Shown here: one piece after another, positions 1 to 8,534 of the stretch
Layout: each line of letters opens with the position of its first letter
Numbering within the stretch: the first letter of the stretch is position 1
Assembly: GCA_030704425.1 (NCBI GenBank)
Contig: JAPDHM010000002.1
Coordinates: 558,001-622,000, forward strand
Reading direction: 5' to 3'
Origin: Rhodobacteraceae bacterium IMCC1909
GTDB taxonomy: Bacteria > Pseudomonadota > Alphaproteobacteria > Rhodobacterales > Rhodobacteraceae
DNA length: 64,000 bases
Notes under the pieces: generated by a model
Database searches by the model: none
Told to the model about the DNA's origin: nothing
What the model saw: the letters and a program-made list of their open reading frames with translations, nothing else
Program-made: the position numbers and the translations under genes

Positions 1-802
1 CCTGCTCATAATTTGGTTCCTTGATGCACTTCAATACGCCGCCACTGAAGACTTCATCAGGAATATGTCGCTTTATTAGCGGTGGTAACACGTTCGGCTT
101 TGCTTCAAACACCAACCGTTCTGGCCCATGGACTGCTGTGTCGACCAGGGAGCGTTCTAATAGAGTCCCATTGCTTGCCAACGCGAAGAAACCATAACCA
201 GCTTCCCAGCATCGGTCATGCATTAGCTTTAGTAATCTTTGACTTTGTGTTTGATCAGCAACTTTTACATAAATGTGCAGTCCTGTTACTTCTTGCTCTA
301 AACCATCAGGGTTAATGATGCCTGCTGATGAAGACGGGCGCACGAGGATCTCTGACAATAGTAGTTCAGGAAGTATCTCAAACACCAAATCAAGCATCGA
401 GCGACCTTCTAGCATGTCTTTCAAGAGTGGCGGCAAACCCTTTGTGTCTAAATCGATTAGTAGCCAGCCAATTGAGCAAGCATGATGTAAAAAATCTTGA
501 GAGCGAGCGATACTTCCTGGTTGCAGCCTCGCTTTTGTAGTTAGCTGAAATGCTTTATTCGGAACTTCTAAGCTGCCCAGCGCGATCGCTTGTTCTTGTC
601 GCAAATTCTCTATCAGCTTTCTAAGATCTGATGCGGTGTTCGCGGGAACTGTTTTCGCGAACCCCTCGTATATTTGAGCGTTTGGATCCTTGCAGAGCTT
701 ACCATCTTGGAGATAGATTTTTTTGTTCACTGGCCCTGTAGAAGAAGTAACTATTGTCACGTATAAGGTGTCACTACGGTATTGCTGAAAAGGAGCCGAC
801 AT
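1..802 (-). CDS. Primase/replication-like protein of a mobile element, C-terminus outside window
   Basis: An open frame starts at the ATG at 802-800 and runs without a stop to base 1, giving 267 visible codons. The alpA stop and this start overlap as TAATG, which suggests translational coupling. The visible part contains LLIDLDTKG (an hhhDhD-type acidic motif) followed after about 45 residues by GLHIYVKV (an SxH-like motif). This is the pattern of archaeo-eukaryotic primase/primpol domains found next to alpA in integrative elements. The primase reading is inference from these motifs and the neighbour, and the catalytic C-terminal part or a helicase domain could lie to the left of the window. 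Confidence 0.5.
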   Translation of the reverse strand, partial: MSAPFQQYRSDTLYVTIVTSSTGPVNKKIYLQDGKLCKDPNAQIYEGFAKTVPANTASDLRKLIENLRQEQAIALGSLEVPNKAFQLTTKARLQPGSIARSQDFLHHACSIGWLLIDLDTKGLPPLLKDMLEGRSMLDLVFEILPELLLSEILVRPSSSAGIINPDGLEQEVTGLHIYVKVADQTQSQRLLKLMHDRCWEAGYGFFALASNGTLLERSLVDTAVHGPERLVFEAKPNVLPPLIKRHIPDEVFSGGVLKCIKEPNYEQ

Positions 803-1041
803 TATTCTTCTCCCTTCACAATTTGTGCGTCTATCCAGGCTTCTAGGTCCGAAACCCGCCATCCAATAGCGTTAGATCCGATCCTGACTTTGGCAGGAAA
901 GTCTGGCCGCTTTGCTAGTTCATGCAGATGCTTTGGCGTAATCCCAAGAATAGCTGCCGCTATCTTTATTCGTGCAATTGCCTTGTCCGACATAGCTCTG
1001 GCGAGCTGGATTTCTTTTTCTTCAATTAAAGGGTTTGTCAT
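802..1041 (-). CDS. AlpA-family excisionase/transcriptional regulator
   Basis: This 79-residue protein has an N-terminal charged helix. A winged-helix segment follows, with AAAILGITPKHLHELAKR as the likely recognition region and WRVSDLEAWIDAQ as the typical end of AlpA/MerR-like excisionases. Such proteins act with the integrase in excision or switch on element genes. A strong Shine-Dalgarno AGGAGG lies 5-10 bases upstream of the ATG. It sits between a truncated integrase (right) and a primase-like gene (left), the usual int-alpA-rep order of tRNA-integrated elements. A 9-bp inverted repeat just upstream may be its operator. Confidence 0.75.
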   Translation of the reverse strand: MTNPLIEEKEIQLARAMSDKAIARIKIAAAILGITPKHLHELAKRPDFPAKVRIGSNAIGWRVSDLEAWIDAQIVKGEE

Positions 1042-1058
1042 TTTGACCTCCTTAAAAT

Positions 1059-1093
1059 GTTAGGAGATCGATTGGCATGCTGGGTCTCCTAAC
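1059..1093. promoter_or_regulatory. Inverted repeat upstream of alpA, possible operator
   Basis: GTTAGGAGA at 1059-1067 is perfectly repeated in inverted orientation as TCTCCTAAC at 1085-1093, with an 18-base spacer. It lies 18 bases upstream of the alpA start. It could be an operator for AlpA or an element repressor, or form a hairpin in the leader. The function is inference. Confidence 0.4.
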
Positions 1094-1319
1094 GCGTTAA
1101 CGTTCGAAGACTTCGCCCTTTACCACTCATAGTGCCTAGTACTGTGGTCTCTCTGCCGAGAGAGGTGGTCTGCGCTCTTGTCAAGGAGCTGGTAGTATTT
1201 CGGACCTCTTGCCCAGTTACCACACTAGTTCCGCTTCTCTAGGTTGCGGGGTAACTATAGGTGAGACTAAGTGATACTTTCAGATATTTCAACATGTAGT
1301 GGTTTTTTTAATAAAATAT

Positions 1320-1498
1320 CTACATATTGACAGGATTGTTTTCACTCAAATTCACGTATCGAAACAACTGACTCGCTGTCTGATGCCCGCTTATTGCCAT
1401 TACTTGAGGGATGCTGAGGCCACTTTCGAATTGGCGACTAATCGCTTCATGTCTCAGATCATGAAACGTCAGATCTGTAATCCCTGCGCGTCGGCGTA
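1320..1498 (-). pseudogene. Tyrosine recombinase, C-terminal fragment only
   Basis: The frame encodes about 58 residues of a phage-type integrase C-terminus: FHDLRHEAISR (the HxxR box), SGHQ (second catalytic His region) and the likely nucleophile in FRYVNL. Everything upstream, including the first catalytic Arg and the core-binding domain, is missing. At about 1498-1505 the frame runs into sequence of another integrase on the opposite strand, so the ten N-terminal residues of the open frame are antisense noise. It was probably the integrase of the alpA/primase element to its left and should be inactive. Confidence 0.7.
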
Positions 1499-1504
1499 CA
1501 TGCA

Positions 1505-1645
1505 CTGGCCATACAGATGGGCACAAGCATTGGCATGATTGAACGCCACTATAGCCATCTCACACCAAGGCTTAAGAAAGACATGCTGACGGGCAAGAGA
1601 TATGAACTCAGCAGAGATGAGTATCAGGAAAAGGCTTTAAAATGA
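1505..1645 (+). pseudogene. Tyrosine recombinase, C-terminal fragment (relative of the one ending at 10387)
   Basis: The plus strand encodes LAIQMGTSIGMIERHYSHLT and a lysine-rich tail ending in TGA at 1643-1645. This matches the last 46 or so residues of the integrase that ends at 10387, at roughly three quarters nucleotide identity by eye. The first 17 bases, 1505-1521, are identical to 10244-10260. It holds the catalytic Tyr region only and has no start. Its TGA overlaps the ATG of the next gene. It marks the left side of the cargo block. Confidence 0.7.
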
Positions 1646-2190
1646 ACGACACAGCTGATGCCTCGTCTAAATACCAAGACAGCCTGCCAATCTCATCAGA
1701 TGCGATAATGGAACGGCTAGATAATTGGGGAATTGTGTACACACGCGTTGATCATGTGCCTCTAAGGACCGTCGAAGAATCAAAGAAGGTTCAAGGGCAA
1801 TTCCTATCTTCAGAGCAGGGTGGAGGTCATATTAAAAACCTCTATTTGCGAGATAATAAAAAGCGCAACGTACTTTTAGTCGCCGAGCAGGATAGAAAGA
1901 TAGATCTCAAAACTCTGAATACGAAACTAGGAACTGGGCGGCTTTCTTTTGGCTCAGCCGAACGACTGATGGAAAACCTAGGTGTTCGTCCTGGGGCTGT
2001 CACACCACTTGCCATGATTAATGGTGCTGGAACGGGAGTTCAGCTGTTTATTGATAGTGGATTAAAAAGCTGCAAGCAGATCTATGTGCACCCTTTAGTT
2101 AATGATCGTACATTGGGCATCACGTTAGAAGGCTTGCAGGCGTTCTTTGAAAAAATCAAAGTAGAACCTGTTTGGGTAGATTTAGAGTAA
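1642..2190 (+). CDS. Prolyl-tRNA deacylase (YbaK/ProX family)
   Basis: This 182-residue protein is the length of free-standing trans-editing factors that hydrolyse Ala-tRNA(Pro). Visible family features are VDHVPLRTVEES near residue 38, the GGHIKNLYLRD strand with its conserved Lys, LGTGRLSFGSAERL, LGVRPGAVTPLAMIN and YVHPLVNDRTLGI. The ATG overlaps the stop of an integrase fragment (ATGA), and AGGAAAAGG lies upstream at a suitable distance. The gene is alone in its orientation before a 500-base gap, so it is passenger DNA in the mosaic or a former host gene. The enzyme acts in the cytoplasm during translation quality control. Confidence 0.85.
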   Translation: MNDTADASSKYQDSLPISSDAIMERLDNWGIVYTRVDHVPLRTVEESKKVQGQFLSSEQGGGHIKNLYLRDNKKRNVLLVAEQDRKIDLKTLNTKLGTGRLSFGSAERLMENLGVRPGAVTPLAMINGAGTGVQLFIDSGLKSCKQIYVHPLVNDRTLGITLEGLQAFFEKIKVEPVWVDLE

Positions 2191-2688
2191 TTCCTCCGCC
2201 TGACATTGCTGATAACCGTTCATATCAATAGATCACTGCTAAATGATAAAATAACCCAAACCGGACCTTCGCGGCTGAAAACGTAAATGTCTGCTATGCG
2301 GACAAACATGTCTTTAGATGTGCTCATTTGTAAAATTTATCTAAAAAAATGGTAATAGAACCTCCATTGCGTTGCAAAGTATAATACATCATTTAGCCAT
2401 AAAAATTAGATAGCTCGCTCATTGTGCTAATTTACAAATTTCGTTTATGCAACCCTTGGTGCTCTGGCTAAGTTGCCAGATAAAAGCATACCGCCGCAAG
2501 ACAGTTGGTCACGATCTAGAATTGTATGAGAACTTAATCGAGACTAACTTGGCAAACTCGAAAAAATAAATCATAATGTTTTCACGGTTATTGTCCAGTG
2601 TGCTGGAACACAGACTATATTTTGTCCATAAAGGGGCTATTAACCTAGGAAAATTTGGCTGTAGGGCACGGTTCTGCGGAATGAAATC
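2191..2688. other. Non-coding, AT-rich gap upstream of lacI
   Basis: No convincing reading frame is seen. The stretch is AT-rich and must contain the promoter of the LacI-family gene. A loose TGATAAC-like half site with TATCA occurs near 2208-2225, but its spacing differs from the two clear operators downstream, so I do not call it. Confidence 0.4.
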
Positions 2689-3744
2689 ATGGGCAAGTCA
2701 TTAAAAAAAAGAGCAACCATAGTTGATGTCGCAAAAGAGTGTGGAGTATCGCAAGCGACTGTCGCAAGAGTTCTAAGCGGCCAAACCGGTATCCGCACCA
2801 AAGAGAACACCAGAAAGCGTGTTTTGGAAGCCGCTAAAAAAGTTGGCTATCAGAGAAACGCCATCGCCGCTAATTTTAGGTTGCAGAAGAGCAATTCGAT
2901 TGCGGTCTCGATCGCCGACATAACCAACCCCTTTTTTCCCGAAGTAGTGAAAGGTATTCAGGAGGTACTTAGAGAAGCCGGCTACAGCATTGTCCAACTT
3001 TATAATGACTGGGACTCAGAAGTGGAACAGGAGTACTTTGACTACATGGTGCGCACATGCGTCGAAGGCGCGATAATTTCTCCGTCATCTTCTACAACTG
3101 TTTTTGACGTACTCAATTCGACCCCATTTGTGCTTCTGTCAAATTCAGATAAATTCGAGATGCACGATACTGTTGGCAATGACACTCGCAGCGGAATGCG
3201 CCTTGCTTTGGAACGCTTATACAAACTTGGGCATCGTCGCATTGCCCTTTTCGTTGGTGGTTCCATGAAATCGGGGGCAAACTGGAGGGCAGAACTTTTT
3301 CGTGAGTTCCATCGCGAACGCGGGTTATCAGTTGACCCAGAGTTAATACTGGAGAGTGACTATGGCGTCAGTTCAAAATCCTCTCTCGCCGCTGCGCGAC
3401 AGATCATGAATTCATTTCTTGACCGACAAGATTTGCCAACTGCGATTTTCTCCTCAAATGATATCCTGGCACTCGCAACGTTGCAGGTGGCTAATGACAA
3501 AGGGATCGGGGTGCCTGATCGTCTATCCGTTATCGGTATGGATGGGATTTTTTCGGGAGAGGTAAGCCATCCACCGCTAGCCACTGTTCAAAAAAATCGA
3601 AGAGAAATTGGTCGTACCGCTGCCCTTGCATTGTTGGATAAAATGAAATCCAAAGAAGGTGAACCAGCAAGAAGACAGTTATTGAGTTGTAAACTGCTTG
3701 AGCGGGGATCGATGGGTCCAGCACCAATGGCCAGCGAAGGCTAG
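2689..3744 (+). CDS. LacI-family transcriptional regulator
   Basis: This 351-residue protein has the normal family length. Residues about 10-30 form the helix-turn-helix (ATIVDVAKECGVSQATVARV), followed by a hinge and a periplasmic-binding-protein-like sensor domain from about residue 66. The sensor shows ITNPFFPEVVKGI, GHRRIALFVGG, FSSNDILALATL and RLSVIGMDG. The first residue of interest after the HTH is ARVLSG rather than the usual SRVLNG. It precedes the ComA-like/TTT operon in the same direction, and two TGATAAC-type palindromes lie in front of that operon's first two genes. It is therefore the likely repressor of that operon. The effector is unknown. Confidence 0.9.
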   Translation: MGKSLKKRATIVDVAKECGVSQATVARVLSGQTGIRTKENTRKRVLEAAKKVGYQRNAIAANFRLQKSNSIAVSIADITNPFFPEVVKGIQEVLREAGYSIVQLYNDWDSEVEQEYFDYMVRTCVEGAIISPSSSTTVFDVLNSTPFVLLSNSDKFEMHDTVGNDTRSGMRLALERLYKLGHRRIALFVGGSMKSGANWRAELFREFHRERGLSVDPELILESDYGVSSKSSLAAARQIMNSFLDRQDLPTAIFSSNDILALATLQVANDKGIGVPDRLSVIGMDGIFSGEVSHPPLATVQKNRREIGRTAALALLDKMKSKEGEPARRQLLSCKLLERGSMGPAPMASEG

Positions 3745-3930
3745 CTATCTTACCATGGGACTTGGCACAGGGGGGAATATAGTTTTGCCGTCAGATATGA
3801 CGGTTACGGCCAACACTAATTAATTCTGAACCCAATTTGCGTAAACAAAATTTAGTGCTGCTCCGTACACTTAGCCTTTGCCCGTACCAAATTCGCATTA
3901 CAATATTGATTCCGATAAGAAGATCGGGTG

Positions 3931-3965
3931 TTGACACTTCCCAAAACATAATGATAACGTTATCA
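3931..3965 (+). promoter_or_regulatory. Promoter and LacI-type operator of the ComA-like/TTT operon
   Basis: TTGACA at 3931-3936 is a consensus -35 box. The perfect 14-bp palindrome TGATAACGTTATCA occupies 3952-3965, covering the position where the -10 element should be. Binding there would block RNA polymerase. A one-mismatch copy occurs at 4925-4938. CG-centred palindromes are typical of LacI-family operators, and a LacI gene ends 200 bases upstream. The assignment of this regulator to this site is inference. Confidence 0.7.
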
Positions 3966-4047
3966 AAAATTAGAGTGAAAGTTGCTGAATAACGACATCA
4001 ATTTGGCAACCAGAGCTCAAATGAAATAATGAGCGAGGATCTCAAAG

Positions 4048-4908
4048 TTGTCGATGTCCAAGGTATTCGGTCTGAAAGGCATTGAGCCAAAGCCGAGAAC
4101 GACCAACCAGATCTGGGCCAAGGACGTGGGATATGATGAGGCACCATGGTATTACGAACGCATGGGCCTGACCGAGCTTGGAGATTTTTTGGACGTTGCA
4201 GGCGAGCGCATTGACTATGTGAAGATCGCAACCACGCAGGTATTGAACCACCCAGCGGAATGGGTAAAACGCAAGATTGAGCTCTACAAAAAGCACGGGG
4301 TCCGGCCGTATCTAGATCACGGGTTCTTTCTACGAGCCTACAAGAACGGGGTTGTTGATGAGGCCATCGAGGCAGGTGCGGAGCTTGGGTTTCCTGTGAT
4401 CGAACTCATGAACACTTTCGGCGACGTTGCTGATGAACAACTCAAAGCATGGCGTCAACGCGCTATAGATTGCGGGATGAGCATAATCTATGAGCACCAT
4501 CCCGAACGCGGATGGCGCAAGGGTCAGTCTGATATTGTGGATGTGCCTGCCACCGCAGTGGAAATCGCTCAAGGCGCAGAGCCGTTTTTGGCGCATGGTG
4601 CATTCACGCTTTTGATCGACCACGAAGAGATTGAGATACAGGAAGAGGCAGCAAAAGACGTGCTGAATGAAGTCCGCGAGATTCTGGGTAAAGATCGCGT
4701 GGCATTTGAAGTCACGTCGACCAAAGAAGCAGAGATGTTGTGGTATACGAACTTGTTGGACTGTTTCGAGATGTTCGGCAGTGACTGTAACGTCACGAAC
4801 ATCATGCCTAGTCAGGTCATGTTTATTGATCCGCTTAGGTCGGGTGAAAGGCCGGCGAATTTATTGTTTGACCGTTACCCGGAGCTGAACCGGGTGCGTC
4901 ACAAGTAA
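4048..4908 (+). CDS. Phosphosulfolactate-synthase-like (ComA-like) protein 1
   Basis: This 286-residue protein follows the ComA plan: an early strand IDYVKIATTQ, then HGVRPYLDHGFFLRAY, FPVIELMNTFGD, GMSIIYEHHPE, LLIDHEE, VAFEVTSTKE and a late GSDCNVTNI strand. ComA of methanogens is a TIM-barrel enzyme that adds sulfite to phosphoenolpyruvate to make phosphosulfolactate. Acidic and lysine positions at strand ends are kept, but the EISDG and TEVG signatures are changed (ELMNT, YEHHP), so the substrate may differ. It is the first gene of an operon with a TTT transporter and a second ComA-like gene. An ATG six bases further in is an alternative start. The function is not established. Confidence 0.65.
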   Translation: MSMSKVFGLKGIEPKPRTTNQIWAKDVGYDEAPWYYERMGLTELGDFLDVAGERIDYVKIATTQVLNHPAEWVKRKIELYKKHGVRPYLDHGFFLRAYKNGVVDEAIEAGAELGFPVIELMNTFGDVADEQLKAWRQRAIDCGMSIIYEHHPERGWRKGQSDIVDVPATAVEIAQGAEPFLAHGAFTLLIDHEEIEIQEEAAKDVLNEVREILGKDRVAFEVTSTKEAEMLWYTNLLDCFEMFGSDCNVTNIMPSQVMFIDPLRSGERPANLLFDRYPELNRVRHK

Positions 4909-4924
4909 TGAATTTGGTTAGCGG

Positions 4925-4938
4925 TGATAACGATATCA
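4925..4938. promoter_or_regulatory. Second LacI-type operator
   Basis: TGATAACGATATCA differs from the perfect palindrome at 3952-3965 by one base. It lies 16 bases after the first ComA-like gene and upstream of tctC. It could serve as an auxiliary operator for looping (about 970 bases apart) or control an internal promoter. Confidence 0.65.
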
Positions 4939-5037
4939 AATTTTTGAGCTTTAACGGAAATAATCGAGCTCGATCTGGGGATTGCGTGGGAAGAGTAACA
5001 TCAGCAAAGGGAGCGATCATTAGAAAACGATAACGTG

Positions 5038-5049
5038 CGTTTCGAAACG
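5038..5049. repeat. Perfect 12-bp palindrome upstream of tctC
   Basis: CGTTTCGAAACG is a perfect palindrome in the 290-base gap between the first ComA-like gene and tctC. It could be part of a third operator or a leader structure. No poly-T follows, so it is not an obvious terminator. Confidence 0.3.
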
Positions 5050-5197
5050 TATCATTTCGGATTGCGCCCAAAAGGGCCCCTGGAAGCGGCATCAATGTTT
5101 GCAGGGCTGCCACTCGTCAATGGTGCTGGGCTGTAATCCCCGCACCGCCAAACTCGGCTGCATAAAAGTCAAGCGGTCAACTTCTAAGGAGGATAAA

Positions 5198-6292
5198 ATG
5201 TTAAAGAAGACGCTAAAGACCATATCCGGCATGATTGCCGCAGGGGTATTCTCGGTATCGGCAAGCGCTGTGCTTGCGGAAGTGAATTTCGAGGGTGAAA
5301 CCGTAACAATCATCATTCCGTTCAAAGAGGGTGGTGGTACGTCACGCACGTTCCGTTTTTTCCAGCCTTACCTGTCCAAATATTTGCCAGGTAACCCAGT
5401 AATCCAGCTTCAGCACATGCCGGGCGGTGGCACGATCAAGGGCGGCAACTTTTTCCATGACAACCAGAAAACTGATGGAACATTTGCGCTTGCGACATCT
5501 TCATCCGTGAACATGCAGCAGGCAACCGGCAATCCTCTGGCCAAATTTGACCTGCTGTCCTACGAACCGGTTTTGTCGCTGGCGACCACGACCCACTGGG
5601 TTACGCATGCAGATCTGGCAGACGGGCCAAATGACGTTTCTGGCTTGCTGGAATTGCCAGTTGCCCTGTTCCCGTTCAAAACTGCCGCTTCGGCGGATTT
5701 GTTCCACCTTTGGATCTATAAAACATTGGGCATTGACGGTGCCCGTCCAATTCCTGGCTTGTCCAGCTCCGCTGGGTATCAGTCATTTCAGCGCGGCGAA
5801 TTGCAGATGGCGTCGCACGGAACAGGCAACTTCCTGAAGAAGGTCAGCAAGGATATTGCTGATGGAAAAGTGCACCAGTTCATGACGCTCGGTGTCTTGC
5901 AGCCAGATGGATCCGTACAACGTCCGTCCTATTCGCCAGATGCTCTAACCTTCCCAGAAATGTACGAAAAGGTGCATGGCAAGCCTCTGGAAGGTGCAGA
6001 GCGCGAAGCTTACGAAGTGATCGCAGCCAACTGGGGCCCTGCCTCCAAAGGTCTGGTACTGCCCACTGGCACCTCGGATGAAATCGTTGATGCGTGGCGC
6101 AAAGCGGTCGAGGAAATGACCAAGGATCTCGATTTCATGGATGCTGCCCCCAAGAATATCGGGCCTTTCCCGGTCGTGATTGGTGAAGACGTCCGCGGCA
6201 TCATCGGCAAGGCCGTGGATCTGTCTGACGCAAGTAAGCAGCAGTTCAACGATGCGATCGCGCATTACCAATTGACTTATCGTATCGAGTAG
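5198..6292 (+). CDS. TTT transporter periplasmic binding protein (TctC/Bug family)
   Basis: I start at the ATG at 5198 because AAGGAGGAT lies 6-8 bases upstream and a clean signal peptide follows (MLKKTLKTISGMIAAGVFSV, cleavage after VLA near residue 27). The open frame continues 33 codons further upstream without such features. The mature part shows VTIIIPFKEGGGTSRTFRFF and VIQLQHMPGGGTIKGGNFF, the substrate-binding pattern of Bug proteins that bind carboxylates. It is 364 residues, longer than the usual 320-330. It delivers ligand to the TctA/TctB membrane unit encoded next. The substrate is unknown; the ComA-like neighbours would fit a sulfonated or sugar carboxylic acid. Confidence 0.85.
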   Translation: MLKKTLKTISGMIAAGVFSVSASAVLAEVNFEGETVTIIIPFKEGGGTSRTFRFFQPYLSKYLPGNPVIQLQHMPGGGTIKGGNFFHDNQKTDGTFALATSSSVNMQQATGNPLAKFDLLSYEPVLSLATTTHWVTHADLADGPNDVSGLLELPVALFPFKTAASADLFHLWIYKTLGIDGARPIPGLSSSAGYQSFQRGELQMASHGTGNFLKKVSKDIADGKVHQFMTLGVLQPDGSVQRPSYSPDALTFPEMYEKVHGKPLEGAEREAYEVIAANWGPASKGLVLPTGTSDEIVDAWRKAVEEMTKDLDFMDAAPKNIGPFPVVIGEDVRGIIGKAVDLSDASKQQFNDAIAHYQLTYRIE

Positions 6293-6506
6293 ACGCAACG
6301 AGGTAATTACGAAACAGACTGGTCCCGAATTTCTGTTCGAGGCCAGTCAATTGCATAGCGCACCGCCAAAGCGTGTAACGACTGCGCCATCGCCAACAAT
6401 TCCTACGGACGCACATATGAGGCTGAATTTGCACTGAAACAGAAATTTAAGAGTAGCGCCGAAACATGTATGCGAATGTCGAAACGAATTCATTTAAGAG
6501 GTCGCC

Positions 6507-8498
6507 GTGGAAATTGAAATGTTCATGTCAGCGCTGACGCAGCTGTTTCAGATATCCCATTTCCCATATCTCATGGCTGGCGTATTTTTAGGGCTGACGC
6601 TGGGCATTCTGCCCGGTCTTGGCGGAACGTCGGGTCTCGCGATCCTGCTGCCCTTTGTCTACACCTTTGAACCAAGCGTCGCCTTAGCGATGATGATTGG
6701 TGTCCTTGCGCCGACAACTACTTCTGATACCTTTCCGGCGGTTTTGTTGGGTATTCCCGGAACAGCGGGCTCACAAGCGACTGTTTTGGATGGGCACCCT
6801 TTGGCCAAGAAAGGTGAAGCGTCGAGGGCGCTATCCGCTGCTTTTCTTTCGTCTCTTGTTGGTGGGTTGTTTGGAGCGATTATCCTTAGCGTCTCGATCT
6901 TCTTTGCAAAACCGCTGATCATGTCTTTTGGTTTTGGCGAACAGTTTCTTTTGATCATTCTTGCCCTTCTGATGATCGGTGCGTTGACGGGTGCCAACTT
7001 TCTGAAAGGTCTGGCCAGCTGTGTGATTGGTCTTGTCATCGGTACAATCGGTCTGGCCCAAATTACCGGAGAACCCAGATATACGTTCGGCACGTTGTAT
7101 CTTGTAGATGGATTCTCACTTGTTGTGATGGGGCTGGGGCTTTTTGCGGTGCCCGAGATTGTCAGTCTGCTCCAATCAAAGTCCACGGTTGCAGGCGGTG
7201 GTAAGCTTGAAAAAGGCTGGCTGCGCGGCATGCGCGATGCCATCAAGAATTGGTTTCTGATTATCCGTTGCTCGACTGTCGGCGTACTTGTAGGGGCGCT
7301 GCCGGGACTTGGTGGAACGGTTGTTGACTGGATCGCTTATAGCCACGCAAAACAGACAATCAAGAACCCCGAAACACTTGGCACCGGCGACATTCGCGGC
7401 GTCATTGCGCCGGAATCGGCAAATAACGCAAAGGAAGGCGGGGCGCTCATTCCAACGATCCTTTTTGGGATTCCGGGTTCCGGGAACAAGGTGCTTTTGC
7501 TTGGCGGTCTAGTGCTCGTCGGAATCGAACCAGGCATCGAAATGGTCACGACCCAGTTGGACATTACTTATTTAATCATATGGTCATTGGCGGTAGCAAA
7601 TGTGGTTGGTGCAGGTCTGTGCCTGTTTCTAGCGAGGCCAATGGCGCAGCTTACTCGCGTTCCATTCTTTATTCTCGCTCCCATCCTGGTCGTGCTGATT
7701 TTCTTTGCGACCTTCAATAACGGCCGCGACTGGATCGATTTTGTGGCCTTGATGTTTTTCGGTGCGGTCGGTGTGATGTTCAAGACTTACGGCTGGTCGC
7801 GACCCGCGCTTTTGATCGGTTTTTTCTTGTCATCAAAAATCGAATTGCTAAGCTATCAAGTGAGCGCAGCCTACGGTCTGTCCTTTCTGTATCGCACGGG
7901 GTCGATCATCCTGATCTTTCTGGCATTGGGCACGATATTCCTGCTTTTGCGGCAAAAAATGACACCGGATGGCAGGTCGACCGTGGAAGAGGCTGGCAAA
8001 CAGACCCTGTTCACGTGCTTTTTGGCACTGTTTCCCATTACCATGATCCTTCAGGTTGTGGCTCTGGATTTTCGCGCCAGCATCTATCCGATTGCTTTGA
8101 GCGGCGTGTTACTGTTGCTGCTTGTATCCATTGCGGGCCTGCAAATGGTGCAGCAACGACCAGAAATGCAACGCATCAATGACGCTAATATGGCCTTACG
8201 GACCATGTCCCGGAACATCTTTGAAAACCACGGCACATTGTATGATCAGGTGCTGGCCTTTGCGATGATCCCTGTGTTCCTTGTTTTGGTATTTCTGCTT
8301 GGATTCCCGATCGCGGCTGTGGCTTTGATCAACGGGTTTATCTTGATGCATGATCGCAGCAAATACCTAGTTTCGATCATCGTATCAGCGGCGGTTCTAA
8401 TCATTCTCTGGACGCTTTCAGGTGTTCTGACGCTGCAATATCCCGCTGGCATTATCGCAGATTTCTTGCCACTTCCATGGTGGCTGGGTGGCCGCTGA
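6507..8498 (+). CDS. TTT transporter membrane protein, TctA with fused TctB domain
   Basis: The 663-residue protein begins at GTG 6507 (AAGAG upstream; ATG at 6519 is possible). Residues about 20-500 are TctA: VFLGLTLGILPGLGGTSGLA, LAPTTTSDTFPAVLLGIPG, a second VGALPGLGGTVVDWIA repeat and many membrane helices. From about residue 505 a separate block of four hydrophobic segments matches the small TctB subunit, which is usually a separate gene. The fusion explains why no tctB is present. It forms the inner-membrane channel that works with the preceding periplasmic TctC, probably driven by an ion gradient. Confidence 0.85.
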   Translation: MEIEMFMSALTQLFQISHFPYLMAGVFLGLTLGILPGLGGTSGLAILLPFVYTFEPSVALAMMIGVLAPTTTSDTFPAVLLGIPGTAGSQATVLDGHPLAKKGEASRALSAAFLSSLVGGLFGAIILSVSIFFAKPLIMSFGFGEQFLLIILALLMIGALTGANFLKGLASCVIGLVIGTIGLAQITGEPRYTFGTLYLVDGFSLVVMGLGLFAVPEIVSLLQSKSTVAGGGKLEKGWLRGMRDAIKNWFLIIRCSTVGVLVGALPGLGGTVVDWIAYSHAKQTIKNPETLGTGDIRGVIAPESANNAKEGGALIPTILFGIPGSGNKVLLLGGLVLVGIEPGIEMVTTQLDITYLIIWSLAVANVVGAGLCLFLARPMAQLTRVPFFILAPILVVLIFFATFNNGRDWIDFVALMFFGAVGVMFKTYGWSRPALLIGFFLSSKIELLSYQVSAAYGLSFLYRTGSIILIFLALGTIFLLLRQKMTPDGRSTVEEAGKQTLFTCFLALFPITMILQVVALDFRASIYPIALSGVLLLLLVSIAGLQMVQQRPEMQRINDANMALRTMSRNIFENHGTLYDQVLAFAMIPVFLVLVFLLGFPIAAVALINGFILMHDRSKYLVSIIVSAAVLIILWTLSGVLTLQYPAGIIADFLPLPWWLGGR

Positions 8499-8534
8499 AA
8501 CCTTGCGGATAACCCATTTCGAAAAGGAAACAAA

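Noticed and set aside
82-540. Overlapping plus-strand frames near the left edge
   Set aside because: They are antisense to a long open minus-strand frame with coherent protein motifs that runs out of the window.
2208-2225. TGATAAC...TATCA resembling the LacI operators, upstream of lacI
   Set aside because: The half-site spacing and symmetry differ from the two clear operators, so it is likely chance.
5099-5197. Longer N-terminus for TctC
   Set aside because: The upstream 33 codons have no homologous character, and the ATG at 5198 has an ideal ribosome site and starts a signal peptide.
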